Shown here: one piece after another, positions 43,928 to 52,097 of the stretch
Layout of the letters: each line of letters begins with the position of its first letter
How positions within the stretch are numbered: position 1 is the first letter of the stretch
NCBI RefSeq assembly: GCF_001613935.1
Contig: NZ_LQCI01000003.1
Span: 478,500-542,499, forward strand
DNA length: 64,000 nucleotides
Source: Amycolatopsis regifaucium
GTDB lineage: Bacteria > Actinomycetota > Actinomycetes > Mycobacteriales > Pseudonocardiaceae
Reading direction: 5' to 3'
The notes under the pieces: generated by a model
Told to the model about the DNA's origin: nothing
Databases searched by the model: none
The model's input: only the letters and a program-made list of their open reading frames with translations
Made by a program: the position numbers and the translations under genes

Positions 43928-45034
43928 TCAGGAGCCGGTTTTGGCGGGCGACGGCTTCTGTCCGTTGCCCTTCGGGGCGTTCTGCCCGTTCTTCGGCGCA
44001 GCGGCGGCAGGCGCCGAAGAAGCGGGCTTGGCGGCAGCGGGCTTGGCCGGGGCGGCGGCCTTCGACGCGGGTGGCTCGGCGGGCTTGCCCGCCGGCTTCG
44101 TCTCTTCGGCCTTGCTGTCGCCACCGACGAGCTTCGAAGCGTGCGGGATCACCGACTCCTCGGGCAGGGCGGCGAGCATCGCCTCGCTGCCCTTCAGGAC
44201 CTCGTCGGCCTGCTGCAGGCTCTTGCGGGCCTGCTCGCGGATCTCCGCGAGCCGCTCGACCTTCCGCTGGGCGGCGGTCGTGCGCTGGGCGGCCGCCGTC
44301 GTGGCCTCGTCGAGCCGGCGCTTGGCCTCGGCCGTCGCCTCGTCGATGCGGCGCTTCGCCTCCGCGGTGGCCTCCGCGATCCGGCGTTCGGCCTGGTTCT
44401 TGCTGGCCGTCTGCTGGTCGGTGATGTGCTTCTCGTGCGCCGCGCGCTGAGCCGCGATCGTCTGATCGAATTCGCGTTCGATCTTCCGGCGCTTGCGCTC
44501 GGCCTCGTTGTCCAGCAGTTCCCGGCGCTGGGCGGCCTCGACGGTCAGCCGCTGGACCTCGGCCCGCGTCTCGGCGAGCGCGGCTTCGTGCTCGGAGTGC
44601 AGCGCGTCCGCCTGCTTGTCCAGTTCGGCGACAAGGCGCGAGTAGCGCTCACGGAGCTTCTTCGAAGCCTCGGTCGAGGATGCCCAGTGCTTTTCGGCGG
44701 CGACCTCGGCACGCTTCGTGATCTCGTCCGCGCGCGCCTGCGCGAGCGTCACGGTGCGTTGCATCCGCTCGTCGAGGTCTTCGAGCCGCTCCGGCGGCTT
44801 CTTCAGCTCCTCGATGCGGGCGTTGAGCTTCGCCACCTCGTGGCGCAAGGTTTCGAGTTCGCGCGAGGCCGACGTCGCCTGGGCGATCGCGGCGTCGCGG
44901 TCGGTCATCATGCGATGCAGCTGGGCTTCGAGATGATCCAGATACTGGCGCACTTCGTTCCGGTCGAAGCCGTGCCAGGCCTGGGTGTACTCGCGCCGCA
45001 GGGGCAACAGGCCGTTGTCTCGCTCGGGAACCAT
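43928..45034 (-). CDS. DivIVA-domain coiled-coil protein
   Basis: 368 residues from ATG 45034. The N-terminal DivIVA/Wag31-like segment is EYTQAWHGFDRNEVRQYLDH then LEAQL (residues about 15-40). Residues 50-280 form long coiled coils rich in A/E/K/R, with repeated EATAEAKRRIDEATAEAKRR. The C-terminal 90 residues are a low-complexity K/P/A/S-rich tail. It probably assembles as a cytoskeletal or polar scaffold protein. No ribosome binding site is obvious; GTG 45040 is an alternative. Confidence 0.88.
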   Translation of the reverse strand: MVPERDNGLLPLRREYTQAWHGFDRNEVRQYLDHLEAQLHRMMTDRDAAIAQATSASRELETLRHEVAKLNARIEELKKPPERLEDLDERMQRTVTLAQARADEITKRAEVAAEKHWASSTEASKKLRERYSRLVAELDKQADALHSEHEAALAETRAEVQRLTVEAAQRRELLDNEAERKRRKIEREFDQTIAAQRAAHEKHITDQQTASKNQAERRIAEATAEAKRRIDEATAEAKRRLDEATTAAAQRTTAAQRKVERLAEIREQARKSLQQADEVLKGSEAMLAALPEESVIPHASKLVGGDSKAEETKPAGKPAEPPASKAAAPAKPAAAKPASSAPAAAAPKNGQNAPKGNGQKPSPAKTGS

Positions 45035-45152
45035 GGTCACGACGGTACCTGCGTACCCGGCGTCGCCGTTGTCAGGCTTCGTGATTCACCGACGTGTGTC
45101 GGCTCTCAGCTGCGATCCCTCACCTGAACGGCCGCCACCCGTGTGCGCAGTG

Positions 45153-47144
45153 TCACCAATGGAACCCGCGGCTGAGCCGGGCGAGCGCGACCGCCGCACG
45201 GGACAGATGCTGCTCGCCCTTCCCGATTTTCAGTCCGCCACCGCCGCCCGCGGCCGCGGAGTCCGGGAACACCTGGAATCCTTGGTAGGCCACGGCATCC
45301 GTGAGTCCGGGCGTAAGGGTGTAGGCGAGCCCGATCGCCTGTCCGGCGGGCGTGCCGATGTGCTTCGGACGCTCCTTCAGCGCCTTCATCACCATGTCCG
45401 CCGCCTGGTCCGGGGACTTCGTCGGAAACGCGTCGTAAATCTTCGTCGGCCGGATCATCGGGGTCCGCACGAGTGGCATGTGGATGGTCGTGAAGGTGAT
45501 TCCGTCCCCGTGGGTCTCGGTCGCGGCGATCCTGGAGAAATAGTCCAAAGCGGCCTTCGACGCCGCGTACGCCGAAAAGCGCGGCGCGATTCCCTGCACA
45601 CCGATCGACGAGACATTGACGATATGCCCGAATTTCCGCTCGGACATGTGCGGCAGTACCGCGAGGATCAGGCGCACCGCGCCGAAGTAGTTGATCGCCA
45701 TCGCGCGTTCGTAATCGTGGAACCGGTCGTAGGAGAGCTTGATCGACCGACGGATCGAACGACCCGCGTTGTTCACGAGCATGTCGATCCGGCCGTGCTC
45801 GGCGAGCATCGCGTCGACGGCCTTGAGCACCGATTCCTCGTCGGTCAGGTCGGCCGGGTACACCGACGCCGTGCCGCCCGCGGCGATGATCTCGTCCCGC
45901 ACTTCTTCGAGTTCGTGCTGGCGCCGCGCCACCAGCAGGGGCACGCCGCCCGCCGCCGCGACCTTGATCGCGGTCGCCCTGCCGATGCCCGACGACGCGC
46001 CGGTGATGATCACGCGGCGGCCGTCCAGTTCGCCGCGAGGGCCGTGCTTACGGGCGCGGAACGGGTCCAGGTGCTCGCGCCAGTAGCGCCACAGAGTGGG
46101 CGCGTACTCCTCGATCCGGGGCACTTCGACACCCGAGCCGATGAGCGCCTTGCGTGTCGACGCCGACGAGAACACCGATGGGAACGCCATGGTCTCCAGC
46201 AGTACCGGCGGGATGCCGAGCCGCTCCAGCACGGCGTCGCGAGCGATCGTGAAGCCGGGGATGTGCTCGCTCAGCTTCACCAGGTTGACGATGCCCTTGG
46301 ACAAGCGGTCGTTGAGTTGCACGGAGATCGTCGGCGCGCCCGCGGCCTTCGCGAAGGCGTTGTACACCGATACGACCGGCTGCGGCTCCGGGTTGACCAG
46401 GTGGAACGCGCGTCCGTCGAGCCCCTTCGTGGTGACCAGCGCGAGCAGTGACTCGGCGACGTAGTCGACCGGGACGACGTTGGTGTCGCCGAGGTCGGGG
46501 CCGACGATCGGCAGGTCGGGCAGCCCGGCCAGCCTGCTGATCGCGGGGAACAGGTAGTACGGGCCATCGATCTTGTCCATCTCGCCGGTCTGGGAGTTCC
46601 CGACCACGACCGCGGGCCGGTACACCCGCCACGGCACGTCCTGCTGTTCGCGCACGAGACGTTCCGCCTCGAACTTCGTGCGGTGGTACGGCGTGACGAG
46701 CCGCTGGCCGACGTCGAACATCTCCTCGGTGAACATGCCCTCGTGGTCACCGGCGACGGCGACCGACGACACGTGGTGCAGGCAGCCGGCGTTCAGGTCG
46801 GCGGCGAGCGCGATCACCTGCGCGGTGCCCTCGACGTTGGCCTTGATGCTGGCTTCGTCGTCGGCGGTGAGGTCGTACAGGGCGGCGAGGTGGACGACGT
46901 GATCGACACCGCGAAGCTTCTCTCGATCCTCTTCGCTGACGCCGAGCAGCGGCTCGCCGAGATCACCGGTGACGAGGGTGACCCGCTCCGGATGCGGCCA
47001 GCCGTTCACGAGTTTCGCGAGTTTGTCCTGTGAGGACGGGCGGACGACGAGCGCGACCTGGTCGACGTCCTCTCTGGTGAGCAGCAGCCGGGTGAACTGG
47101 CGCCCGATCAGTCCGGTCGCCCCGGTCACCAGAAAAGTCGCCAT
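45153..47144 (-). CDS. Two-domain SDR oxidoreductase (fatty acyl-CoA reductase-like)
   Basis: 663 residues. The N-terminal extended SDR domain has TGATGLIGRQFTRLLLTRED at 7-26, VHLAALYDLT near 85-94, and YHRTK (Tyr153, Lys157). The C-terminal classical SDR domain has ITGASSGIGRATAIKVAAAG near 378-397, NNAGRSIRRS near 453 and YAASK near 525. This fusion matches mycobacterial AcrA1-type proteins linked to reduction of fatty acyl groups. The start is placed at ATG 47144. Specificity is inferred only. Confidence 0.88.
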   Translation of the reverse strand: MATFLVTGATGLIGRQFTRLLLTREDVDQVALVVRPSSQDKLAKLVNGWPHPERVTLVTGDLGEPLLGVSEEDREKLRGVDHVVHLAALYDLTADDEASIKANVEGTAQVIALAADLNAGCLHHVSSVAVAGDHEGMFTEEMFDVGQRLVTPYHRTKFEAERLVREQQDVPWRVYRPAVVVGNSQTGEMDKIDGPYYLFPAISRLAGLPDLPIVGPDLGDTNVVPVDYVAESLLALVTTKGLDGRAFHLVNPEPQPVVSVYNAFAKAAGAPTISVQLNDRLSKGIVNLVKLSEHIPGFTIARDAVLERLGIPPVLLETMAFPSVFSSASTRKALIGSGVEVPRIEEYAPTLWRYWREHLDPFRARKHGPRGELDGRRVIITGASSGIGRATAIKVAAAGGVPLLVARRQHELEEVRDEIIAAGGTASVYPADLTDEESVLKAVDAMLAEHGRIDMLVNNAGRSIRRSIKLSYDRFHDYERAMAINYFGAVRLILAVLPHMSERKFGHIVNVSSIGVQGIAPRFSAYAASKAALDYFSRIAATETHGDGITFTTIHMPLVRTPMIRPTKIYDAFPTKSPDQAADMVMKALKERPKHIGTPAGQAIGLAYTLTPGLTDAVAYQGFQVFPDSAAAGGGGGLKIGKGEQHLSRAAVALARLSRGFHW

Positions 47145-47244
47145 CTGCTTCACCCTTCACCGTGCTCACCCGCGTCCACCCGGCATTCTGCTGCATGAGG
47201 ACATCGCTGACCACCATGACACGGATGAAGTTACTAACGGGTAA

Positions 47245-47934
47245 CTAGGCCGGGTCGGCGATGACGACCCGGTTCTCGGCGTAGCCGGTCTCTCCGCCGA
47301 TCCAGCGGCCGCCGCAGGTGACGAGGACTATCCGATGTCGACCGGACTGGCCGAACAGCTCGTCCGCCCGCTGCGGCAGTTCGTTCTTCTTCAGCGTGAT
47401 CAGCTGGGAAACCTTGTACCGCCAAGACTTCCCGGCCTTGTCGACCACGGTGACGTCACCGCCGATCCGGTCGTTCCACAGTTCCGCGAACGGCCCCGTC
47501 GCGCCCTTCCAGTTCACATGCCCGGCGAACACGCTCGCGCCGGTCGCCGAACTCAGTTCGGCGCCCCACCAGGTCACCTCGTCGAGGTTCTCCGGCACCG
47601 GAAGTTCCGCGCCCGGCCCGAGGTCCTTGCGGATCAGCTTCGCGCCCCCGCCGGCAGGCAGCCGGATCGTCCCGGGACCCTGCGGCGGGGCGGAGACGGG
47701 CGCTTGCTCAGGCTGTGGCGTCGGTGTGGGTGGCGGCGTCGTGGGGACGATCTCCGGCGGAGGCGCGACGTCCTGCTGCGCGGGCGCGGCCGGTGCGCCG
47801 CCCGCGACGGTGGCGGAGACGGGCTGAGCCGTCCCCGCCACCACGGTCGTGGGCGGCCAGATGGTCAAGGCCGCGACGAGGTCCGCGCACAGGACCGTGA
47901 CGGCTCCCAGCGCGAACCCGCGTCGTACTGACAT
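47245..47934 (-). CDS. Class F sortase
   Basis: 229 residues. N-terminal membrane segment (about 5-30), a Pro-rich linker (about 45-90) and a sortase domain with the catalytic His in FAGHVNWKG (near 136), Cys in VLVTCGGRW (near 206) and Arg in AENRVVI (near 222). Sortases cleave sorting signals and link proteins to the cell wall. It starts 13 bases after a gene for an exported protein with a C-terminal membrane anchor, its likely substrate. Confidence 0.92.
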   Translation of the reverse strand: MSVRRGFALGAVTVLCADLVAALTIWPPTTVVAGTAQPVSATVAGGAPAAPAQQDVAPPPEIVPTTPPPTPTPQPEQAPVSAPPQGPGTIRLPAGGGAKLIRKDLGPGAELPVPENLDEVTWWGAELSSATGASVFAGHVNWKGATGPFAELWNDRIGGDVTVVDKAGKSWRYKVSQLITLKKNELPQRADELFGQSGRHRIVLVTCGGRWIGGETGYAENRVVIADPA

Positions 47935-47947
47935 TCTCGAATCCTCT

Positions 47948-49417
47948 TTAGCGTCGCGAAGACCGCCGAGCGGCCACGCCCACCATCAGCGAACCGAGCA
48001 GCGCGAGCGCGCCGAGGCCGAGGATCCCGGCGGTCGACGCCGAGTTCTCGACGGTGCCCTGCATCATCGCCACCGGCCGGTCGCCGGCGGGAATGGTGCG
48101 CGGTACCTCGTTGGGCGTGTTGGCGACCTTGAGCGCCAGCGTCTCACCCGGCTTGAGCTCGCCGCAGGCGGACGGCGGATTCTTCGGATCGAACGCGTTG
48201 GTGTAACCCGGCGGCGCGCTGACCTCGACCACGCAGATCTCCTGCGGGGCCTGCAGGTTCTCGACGGTGACGGTGCCGTTCTCGCCTTCGGTGGTGACGA
48301 CGGCGGGCTTGCCGTCGGCGCCGTTGAGGGGCTTGCCGTCTTGGCCGACGGCGCCGCTCGTCTTGTCCTTGGCGGTGATCCGGAGCACAGCGCCGGCGAT
48401 GCCCTTGTCGGTCTTCGCGTCGACCTTGGTCACCTGCACTTTGCCCGGTTTCGCGAGGACAGCGACCCCCTGTGCCTTCAGCTCCTTCTCGCCGCCGGTC
48501 GAAACGACCCTCTGCACGCCGGTCTCGACCGGGAACTGGACATATGGCCGGTCCGCGGGCGCGGACAGCGAGCTGGCCAGCTTCGGCTGCTCACCGGTCG
48601 GCGTCACCTTGACCGTGACGGTGCCGTCTTCGCCGGTTTTCACCGTGGTGGCTTTCTCGGCCTTCGCGTTCGAAGTGGACGCGGGCTTGGTGCTCTCGCC
48701 ACTGTCGACGGTCGCGTTCGACGGCGTCAGCTTCACCGGCACACCGGAGACGCCCTTGCCCCTGGCGTTCTTGACGCTGATCGTCCACTCGCCCGCGGTG
48801 CCGATGTGCTGGTCTTCCTTCGGCGGCGCGATCGCGGTGGTCCACGGGCCGCGGTTGGCCTCGGCGTCCTTGGTCAGTTTCTCGACGGCCGTGGCGGCGT
48901 CGGGGTGCTGCTCCTTCAGCTTGTCGAGGTGGTCTTGGATCTTGTAGCCGATCTCCTTCGAAGGCTTTTCCGGATTGGTGTCGGCGTCGGACCGCGGCTT
49001 GGCCGTCCAGGAGTGGAGTAGGTGCGCGAGCGCGGCGGCTTCGGCGTTGTCCTGTGTTCCGCCGTAGCGAAGGAGCAGGTAGGAGATGTTGGCCGCGATG
49101 TCCTCAGGCAGCTTCTGTCCCCATTTGTCCAGCAGTTCGTCGCCGGGCTTGTACTCCTCGTTCGTGTCCGGCGCCTTCTGCTGGAAGCTCACACAGAACA
49201 CGTGCTTGCCGTTGACGACATAGGAACCGAGCCAGTCGCTCTTCTGCGCGTGGCCACCGAACGGCTGGCCGGGCGTGACCTCGTAGCCGACGCCCTGTTT
49301 CGGATCGGCCGTGGCCGGTGTCGCCGCGACGGTGGCGGACAGAGCGCCGAGAAGGCACGTCGCGATCAGGCTGGTCAAGGCGCGCGAACGCACGCTCGGG
49401 CGTGTGGTCCACCCCAT
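47948..49417 (-). CDS. Surface protein with Ig-like/prealbumin-like repeats and C-terminal anchor
   Basis: 489 residues. Signal peptide 1-38 (ATPATA cleavage region), then a domain with HVFCVSFQQKA and SYLLLRYGGTQDNAEAAALA that resembles the thioester-domain region of surface adhesins, but the reactive Gln before Trp appears replaced. Next come beta-rich Ig-like segments (VPVKLTPSNATVDSGE, GEDGTVTVKVTPTGEQ) and a SpaA-type domain (VTKVDAKTDKGIAGAVLRIT). The C-terminus is a membrane segment followed by ARRSSRR. No LPXTG is visible. Confidence 0.82.
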   Translation of the reverse strand: MGWTTRPSVRSRALTSLIATCLLGALSATVAATPATADPKQGVGYEVTPGQPFGGHAQKSDWLGSYVVNGKHVFCVSFQQKAPDTNEEYKPGDELLDKWGQKLPEDIAANISYLLLRYGGTQDNAEAAALAHLLHSWTAKPRSDADTNPEKPSKEIGYKIQDHLDKLKEQHPDAATAVEKLTKDAEANRGPWTTAIAPPKEDQHIGTAGEWTISVKNARGKGVSGVPVKLTPSNATVDSGESTKPASTSNAKAEKATTVKTGEDGTVTVKVTPTGEQPKLASSLSAPADRPYVQFPVETGVQRVVSTGGEKELKAQGVAVLAKPGKVQVTKVDAKTDKGIAGAVLRITAKDKTSGAVGQDGKPLNGADGKPAVVTTEGENGTVTVENLQAPQEICVVEVSAPPGYTNAFDPKNPPSACGELKPGETLALKVANTPNEVPRTIPAGDRPVAMMQGTVENSASTAGILGLGALALLGSLMVGVAARRSSRR

Positions 49418-49731
49418 GGTGTGTTGACTCCTTTGGCCGTGCTCTGCCCCGGCGCCTTTACGTCGGTGCAGGTCACACGATCGATAGGTTCCCCGACACG
49501 CCTTCGGTGTTTATCCGAACACGCAACGTGGAGGGTCGCGTGTGATCAGTGGTTTTGGCAATAGGGCATCAGGTGGGGTATCGGTGAACGGTCGGTGATC
49601 TCCGCCGCATACGGTGTGGGGGATGGGCCTCGCCTCGAATGTGAGTAAAGTCGTCTTTACTTCGACGGGAACCGGGCGGCCCGCGCGGTCGTTGAACCCG
49701 ATGCAGGTGCCAGTAGATCCAGGAGGATCAG
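49418..49731. promoter_or_regulatory. Divergent intergenic region with 18-base palindrome
   Basis: The 314-base gap between the surface protein and the Bax-inhibitor-like gene has no gene I can support. It contains AGTAAAG-TCGT-CTTTACT (49644-49661), a perfect AT-rich dyad 70 bases before GTG 49732, a candidate operator for the downstream gene. AGGAGG precedes the GTG. Confidence 0.5.
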
Positions 49732-50568
49732 GTGCGATCCAGTAGCAACCCGGCGTTCCGGAACCTGCCGCGTGGCGCGGCGGAGTACGGACCCAACGTA
49801 GGCTTCAACCAACCCCAGGGCGGGGTCCCCGGCTACGGCCCTCCGCAGACTTCCGCCGGTGCCGGTGACCGTCCGATGACCGTCGACGACGTCGTCATCA
49901 AGACGGCGCTGAGCCTCGGCACCGCGCTGGTGACCGGTGTGCTCACCGCGATCTGGGCGATCAGCCAGATCCCGGTGTCGGCGTCCGGCAAGATCATGGG
50001 CATCCCCGGTGCCGTGATCGGCGCGCTCGTCGGCGCGATGATCGTCGGCCTCGTGATTTCGCTGGTCATCATCTTCAAGCAGAAGCCGAGCGGCCCGCTC
50101 ACGCTGGCGTACTCGGCCGTCGAGGGTGTCTTCCTCGGCGCGATCAGCGGTCTGTTCGAAGCGCTGTACCCCGGTATCGCGCTGCAGGCGATCGTCGGTA
50201 CCGCCGGTGTCTTCATCGCGATGTTGGTCGTCTACAAGACGGGTGCCGTCAAGGTCACCCCGAAGCTGACGAAGTGGATCGTCGGCGCCGTCGTCGGTGT
50301 CGCGATCCTGATGCTGGTGAACCTCGTCACGAGTTTCTTCGGGTTCAACCCGCTGCGTGACGGCGGGCCGATCGCGATCATCTTCAGCCTCGTGGTGATC
50401 GGTGTCGCCGCGTTCAGCTTCCTGCTCGACTTCGACCAGGCCGACCGGATGATCCGCGAAGGCATGCCTTCGAAGTGGGCGTGGTTCGCCGCCTTCGGCC
50501 TGATGACCACGCTGGTCTGGCTGTACCTCGAGATCCTGCGGTTGCTGTCGTACTTCCAAAACGACTGA
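49732..50568 (+). CDS. Bax inhibitor-1 / YccA family membrane protein
   Basis: 278 residues. A cytosolic Gly/Pro/Gln-rich N-terminus of 50 residues is followed by seven membrane segments. Family landmarks are GPLTLAYSAVEGVFLGAISG near 122-141 and the C-terminal FDQADRMIREGMPSKWAWFA near 235-254 with the conserved acidic residue of the calcium-leak pore. AGGAGG five bases before GTG 49732 sets the start. Function in bacteria is not firmly known. Confidence 0.93.
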   Translation: MRSSSNPAFRNLPRGAAEYGPNVGFNQPQGGVPGYGPPQTSAGAGDRPMTVDDVVIKTALSLGTALVTGVLTAIWAISQIPVSASGKIMGIPGAVIGALVGAMIVGLVISLVIIFKQKPSGPLTLAYSAVEGVFLGAISGLFEALYPGIALQAIVGTAGVFIAMLVVYKTGAVKVTPKLTKWIVGAVVGVAILMLVNLVTSFFGFNPLRDGGPIAIIFSLVVIGVAAFSFLLDFDQADRMIREGMPSKWAWFAAFGLMTTLVWLYLEILRLLSYFQND

Positions 50569-50582
50569 CCGGATTTTCTCCG

Positions 50583-50619
50583 CGAAAGGGCGCTCCGAGC
50601 GATCGGGGCGCCCTTTTCC
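50583..50619 (+). terminator. Rho-independent terminator after the BI-1 gene
   Basis: GAAAGGGCGCT pairs with GGCGCCCTTTTC around a 14-base loop, ending in a T-run. It lies 15 bases after the stop. Confidence 0.75.
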
Positions 50620-50642
50620 GTGATGGCGAATACGCTGGCCCC

Positions 50643-51176
50643 ATGACCGAGCACAGTGGTGAACCGCCCAGGCCGAAGCGGTCGAAATGGTTCTGGGTCG
50701 GCATTCTGGTGCCGGTCGCGATCGTGGTGCTGAGCGCGTCTTCGTGGATCTTCGGCTATCTCTCCGACACGGACGATGTCCGGGTAGGCGACTGCTACGC
50801 GATCACCACGTTCGGCGACGTCGGCGAAGACCCCGTCAAGGCGGACTGCGGTTCGGTCGAGGCCAACGCCAAGGCCGGGGCGAAGACCGAGGCAGGCGGG
50901 GCGTGTCCCGCGGGCGAGTACGACCAGCTCACCGTCGACAGGACGTTCGCCTCGTACAAGCTCTGCATGATGATCAACGCCAAGCAGGGCGACTGTCTCG
51001 AGAACTTCCTCGCCGACAGCGTGGCCTATCAGAAGGTGCCGTGCTCGGATCCCGCACGGGACGCGGAGGTCTTGAAGGTGGTCGACGGCGTCGCGACCTG
51101 TGACGACACGGAAGCGACCGACCTCAAGAGCTACTCGACGCCGCCTTCGACGGTCTGCGTGAGGAGCACCAAATAG
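50643..51176 (+). CDS. LppU-like membrane-anchored protein, paralogue 1
   Basis: 177 residues. A Pro/Lys-rich N-terminus and one membrane segment (about 18-38) precede an extracytoplasmic domain with six or more cysteines: VGDCYAI, KADCGSVEANAKAGAK, SYKLCMMINAKQGDCLENF, YQKVPCSDP. The cysteine layout is shared with the next gene and matches the LppU/SCO3897 family of unknown role, probably with disulfides. Confidence 0.83.
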   Translation: MTEHSGEPPRPKRSKWFWVGILVPVAIVVLSASSWIFGYLSDTDDVRVGDCYAITTFGDVGEDPVKADCGSVEANAKAGAKTEAGGACPAGEYDQLTVDRTFASYKLCMMINAKQGDCLENFLADSVAYQKVPCSDPARDAEVLKVVDGVATCDDTEATDLKSYSTPPSTVCVRSTK

Positions 51177-51286
51177 CGAGCTCGACCAGGGGATTTCACT
51201 CTTTCGGGGACCTGCTTGGTGGCGCTGCTCACGCTAAGTGTTTGATACCGAGGTTCTCATTCCTTTCACACCTGTGAGGTTTCTCG

Positions 51287-51883
51287 GTGACCACTTCCCA
51301 GCCGGCCCCTGGGGGCCAAACGCCGGTGGGACAGCCCGACCCCTTCGGTCCGCCTCCCGGCGGTCAGCCGGTGGCGCCCAAGCGGTCCAAGTTCGCCTGG
51401 CTGAGATTCGCGATCCCGATCGTCGTCGTGGTGCTCAGTGCCGGCGCCTTCGCTTTCAACTACTTCACCGGTACGGGCAATGCCCAGCCCGGTGAGTGCT
51501 TGAGTGTGAGCGAATTCACGAGGACGGCCGACGAACCGAAGAAGGCCGATTGCGGCGCGCAGGAGGCGAACGTCAAGATCGCCGCGCGCGTGGGTGGCGA
51601 CGAGGCCTGCCCGCAGGGTGACTACGACACCATCTCGATGTCCGGCCGGATCTCGTACAAGTTGTGCCTGGCGGTGAACGCCAAGCAGGGTGACTGCCTC
51701 ACGGGCTACAACTCGTCCACCGCCGGCTACCAGAAGGTGCCCTGCACCGACCCCGGCAAGGACGCGGAGCTGCTCAAGGTCGCCGACGTCGTGGACGAGG
51801 CCGTGTGTGAAGGCACCGAAGCGACGCACGTGCGGTCGTACTCGATTCCGCCGACCACCTTGTGCCTGAAGGTCGGCAAGTAG
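51287..51883 (+). CDS. LppU-like membrane-anchored protein, paralogue 2
   Basis: 198 residues from GTG 51287. Same plan as the preceding gene: Pro/Gly-rich N-terminus (about 1-30), membrane segment (about 40-60), domain with PGECLSVSEF, KADCGAQEANVKIAAR, SYKLCLAVNAKQGDCLTGY, YQKVPCTDPGKDAELLKVAD. The two genes are a tandem duplication with strong identity in the Cys-containing blocks. No function is known. Confidence 0.83.
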   Translation: MTTSQPAPGGQTPVGQPDPFGPPPGGQPVAPKRSKFAWLRFAIPIVVVVLSAGAFAFNYFTGTGNAQPGECLSVSEFTRTADEPKKADCGAQEANVKIAARVGGDEACPQGDYDTISMSGRISYKLCLAVNAKQGDCLTGYNSSTAGYQKVPCTDPGKDAELLKVADVVDEAVCEGTEATHVRSYSIPPTTLCLKVGK

Positions 51884-51892
51884 CCGACGTTT

Positions 51893-51945
51893 CGCGTGAA
51901 GGCCCCCTTCGCTCGGCTCAGCCGCGGGAAGGGGGCCTTCACGCG
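51893..51945. repeat. Hairpin of the GAAGGCCCCCTTC family
   Basis: Perfect 18-base arms (51893-51910, 51928-51945) around a loop with its own CGGCT/AGCCG stem. It follows paralogue 2 by nine bases and likely terminates it. Immediately after, a partial AGCAAGGGACCTTTG unit (51955-51969) lies before the YeeE/YedE gene. Confidence 0.8.
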
Positions 51946-52097
51946 TCTCCGGGGAGCAAGGGACCTTTGGTGTCGCCGCCGCCATCCGGCCGCGTGTGAG
52001 CCTCCGTTCGTCGCACAGTGTGGGACGGGCTGCGACCGGACGGTCACCGGACCTAACGTTGCTCGTCCCCAACCCCGCCGATCGACCTGGAGTCCTG

